NCBI GenBank assembly: GCA_020049615.1
Contig: JAIFKN010000161.1
Coordinates: 1-7,833 of the forward strand
Direction: 5' to 3'
DNA length: 7,833 nt
From: a bacterium
GTDB lineage: Bacteria > Planctomycetota > UBA11346
In this document: positions 7,128 through 7,833 of the stretch, one piece after another
Layout of the letters: the number at the start of each line of letters is the position of its first letter
Numbering within the stretch: position 1 is the stretch's first letter
The notes under the pieces: model-generated
What the model saw: only the letters and a program-made list of their open reading frames with translations
What the model was told of the DNA's origin: nothing
The model's database searches: none
Translations under genes and position numbers: made by a program

Positions 7128-7833
7128 ATGAGCAATCCCGCCCTCAACGCCGACCGCTGGGCCGCCGGCACCCGTGATGGGGACATGGCGATGGCCAACC
7201 GCATGACCGTCGAAGGCGCGGTGATGAAGACGCTCGGCCTGACCGCCATCCTCCTGGTCACCATCGGCGTCATGTGGTCCCAGTTCTGGCACGGGGGCGA
7301 TCCCGACATGAAAGGCATGATGCCGTGGCTGATCGGTGGCGCGATCGGCGGCCTGGTCCTGGGCCTGGTCGGCATGTTCGCACACCGTACCGCCTTCGTC
7401 GTCGCTCCGCTCTACGCTGTCGCCCAAGGCCTCTTCCTCGGCGGCCTGACCATGTTCTTCAGCAAGCTGTACCCGGGCATCGCCGAGTCGGCGGCCGTCT
7501 ACACCATCGGCGTGCTCTTCGGCATGCTGCTGATGTACAAGATGGGCGTGATCAAGGCGACCGCCGGCTTCAAGCGCGGTGTGCTGATCGCCACCGCCGG
7601 CCTGGCCATCGGCACCCTCGCCCTGTGGGTGCTGGGCATGTTCGGCATCGGCCAGGGCATCAGCGGCATGCTCTACGGCAACGGCTGGATGGGCATCGCC
7701 TTCAGCGTCTTCTGCATCGGCCTCGCAGCGCTCAACCTGGTGATCGACTTCGCCTTCATCGAGGAGGCGGCCGAGAAGGGCGCCCCCAAGCACTACGAAT
7801 GGGTCGGCGCCTTCGCCCTGCTCGTCACCATGG
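7128..7833 (+). CDS. Bax inhibitor-1/YccA-like multi-pass membrane protein (3' end missing)
   Basis: The frame is open from an ATG at 7128 to the window end, giving 235 residues. AGGAG at 7116-7120 sits 7 bases upstream. After a polar N-terminus (1-33, with RMTVEGAVMKT at 25-35) there are about seven hydrophobic segments, near residues 36-54, 65-84, 88-111, 120-138, 150-171, 186-206 and from 224. Other features are AHRTAFVVAPLYAVAQG (85-101), the LNLVIDFAFIEE segment (202-213) with acidic residues near the end of a late helix, and the near-terminal HYEWVGAFALLVTM. This pattern fits the bacterial Bax-inhibitor-1-like family (PF12811 type), whose members are inner-membrane proteins of mostly unknown function; related proteins leak calcium or modulate membrane proteases. 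Probably only a short C-terminal tail is missing. It is divergent from htrA across a 109-base spacer in which no clear promoter was seen. Confidence 0.85.
   Translation, partial: MSNPALNADRWAAGTRDGDMAMANRMTVEGAVMKTLGLTAILLVTIGVMWSQFWHGGDPDMKGMMPWLIGGAIGGLVLGLVGMFAHRTAFVVAPLYAVAQGLFLGGLTMFFSKLYPGIAESAAVYTIGVLFGMLLMYKMGVIKATAGFKRGVLIATAGLAIGTLALWVLGMFGIGQGISGMLYGNGWMGIAFSVFCIGLAALNLVIDFAFIEEAAEKGAPKHYEWVGAFALLVTM

Noticed and set aside
7019..7375. Upstream extension of the htrA frame to an ATG at 7375
   Set aside because: The extension overlaps the well-supported divergent membrane-protein gene, and the ATG at 7018 starts a clear signal peptide.

Overview
The window is GC-rich DNA, densely coding on both strands. 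It looks like a chromosomal segment of a Gram-negative bacterium, because it encodes an ExbD/TolR-type energy-transduction protein and a signal-peptide-bearing periplasmic HtrA protease. The combination of a SelA-like protein, ThrH and a large secreted clan GH-A-type hydrolase of uncharacterised architecture would fit a member of the PVC group (Planctomycetota and relatives). That placement is an inference from gene content; no marker gene in the window settles it.

Left end (1-680): a leftward reading frame runs off the left edge. It is followed by a compact rightward unit that is probably too short for standard gene callers: a promoter (238-266), a strong ribosome binding site, a 27-codon frame for a pure polybasic (xAKK)6 peptide (332-415) and a strong intrinsic terminator (474-510). 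The next 170 bases, up to the end of selA, hold no gene but a dense series of inverted repeats. One of these could be the selA terminator.

Centre (683-4885): three leftward genes lie head to tail, thrH (phosphoserine phosphatase / phosphoserine:homoserine phosphotransferase), then a secreted glycoside-hydrolase-like protein, then selA (selenocysteine synthase family). Gaps of 45 and 9 bases suggest one transcript. Long open frames on the opposite strand here are GC-rich shadows.

Right (4886-7833): a non-coding spacer carries an inverted pair of heptameric repeat tracts. It is followed by a rightward exbD-like gene with no exbB beside it, which converges on a leftward htrA/degQ-type protease with only 3 bases between the stop codons. 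The protease frame is broken by one extra G in a G5 run. Divergent from htrA is a Bax-inhibitor-1-like membrane protein, cut off by the window end.

No mobile element, CRISPR array, rRNA or tRNA was recognised. The least conventional items are the free-standing polylysine/alanine peptide gene, the heptad inverted repeat, the divergent SelA signature residues in a selA with no sel neighbours, and the htrA frameshift.
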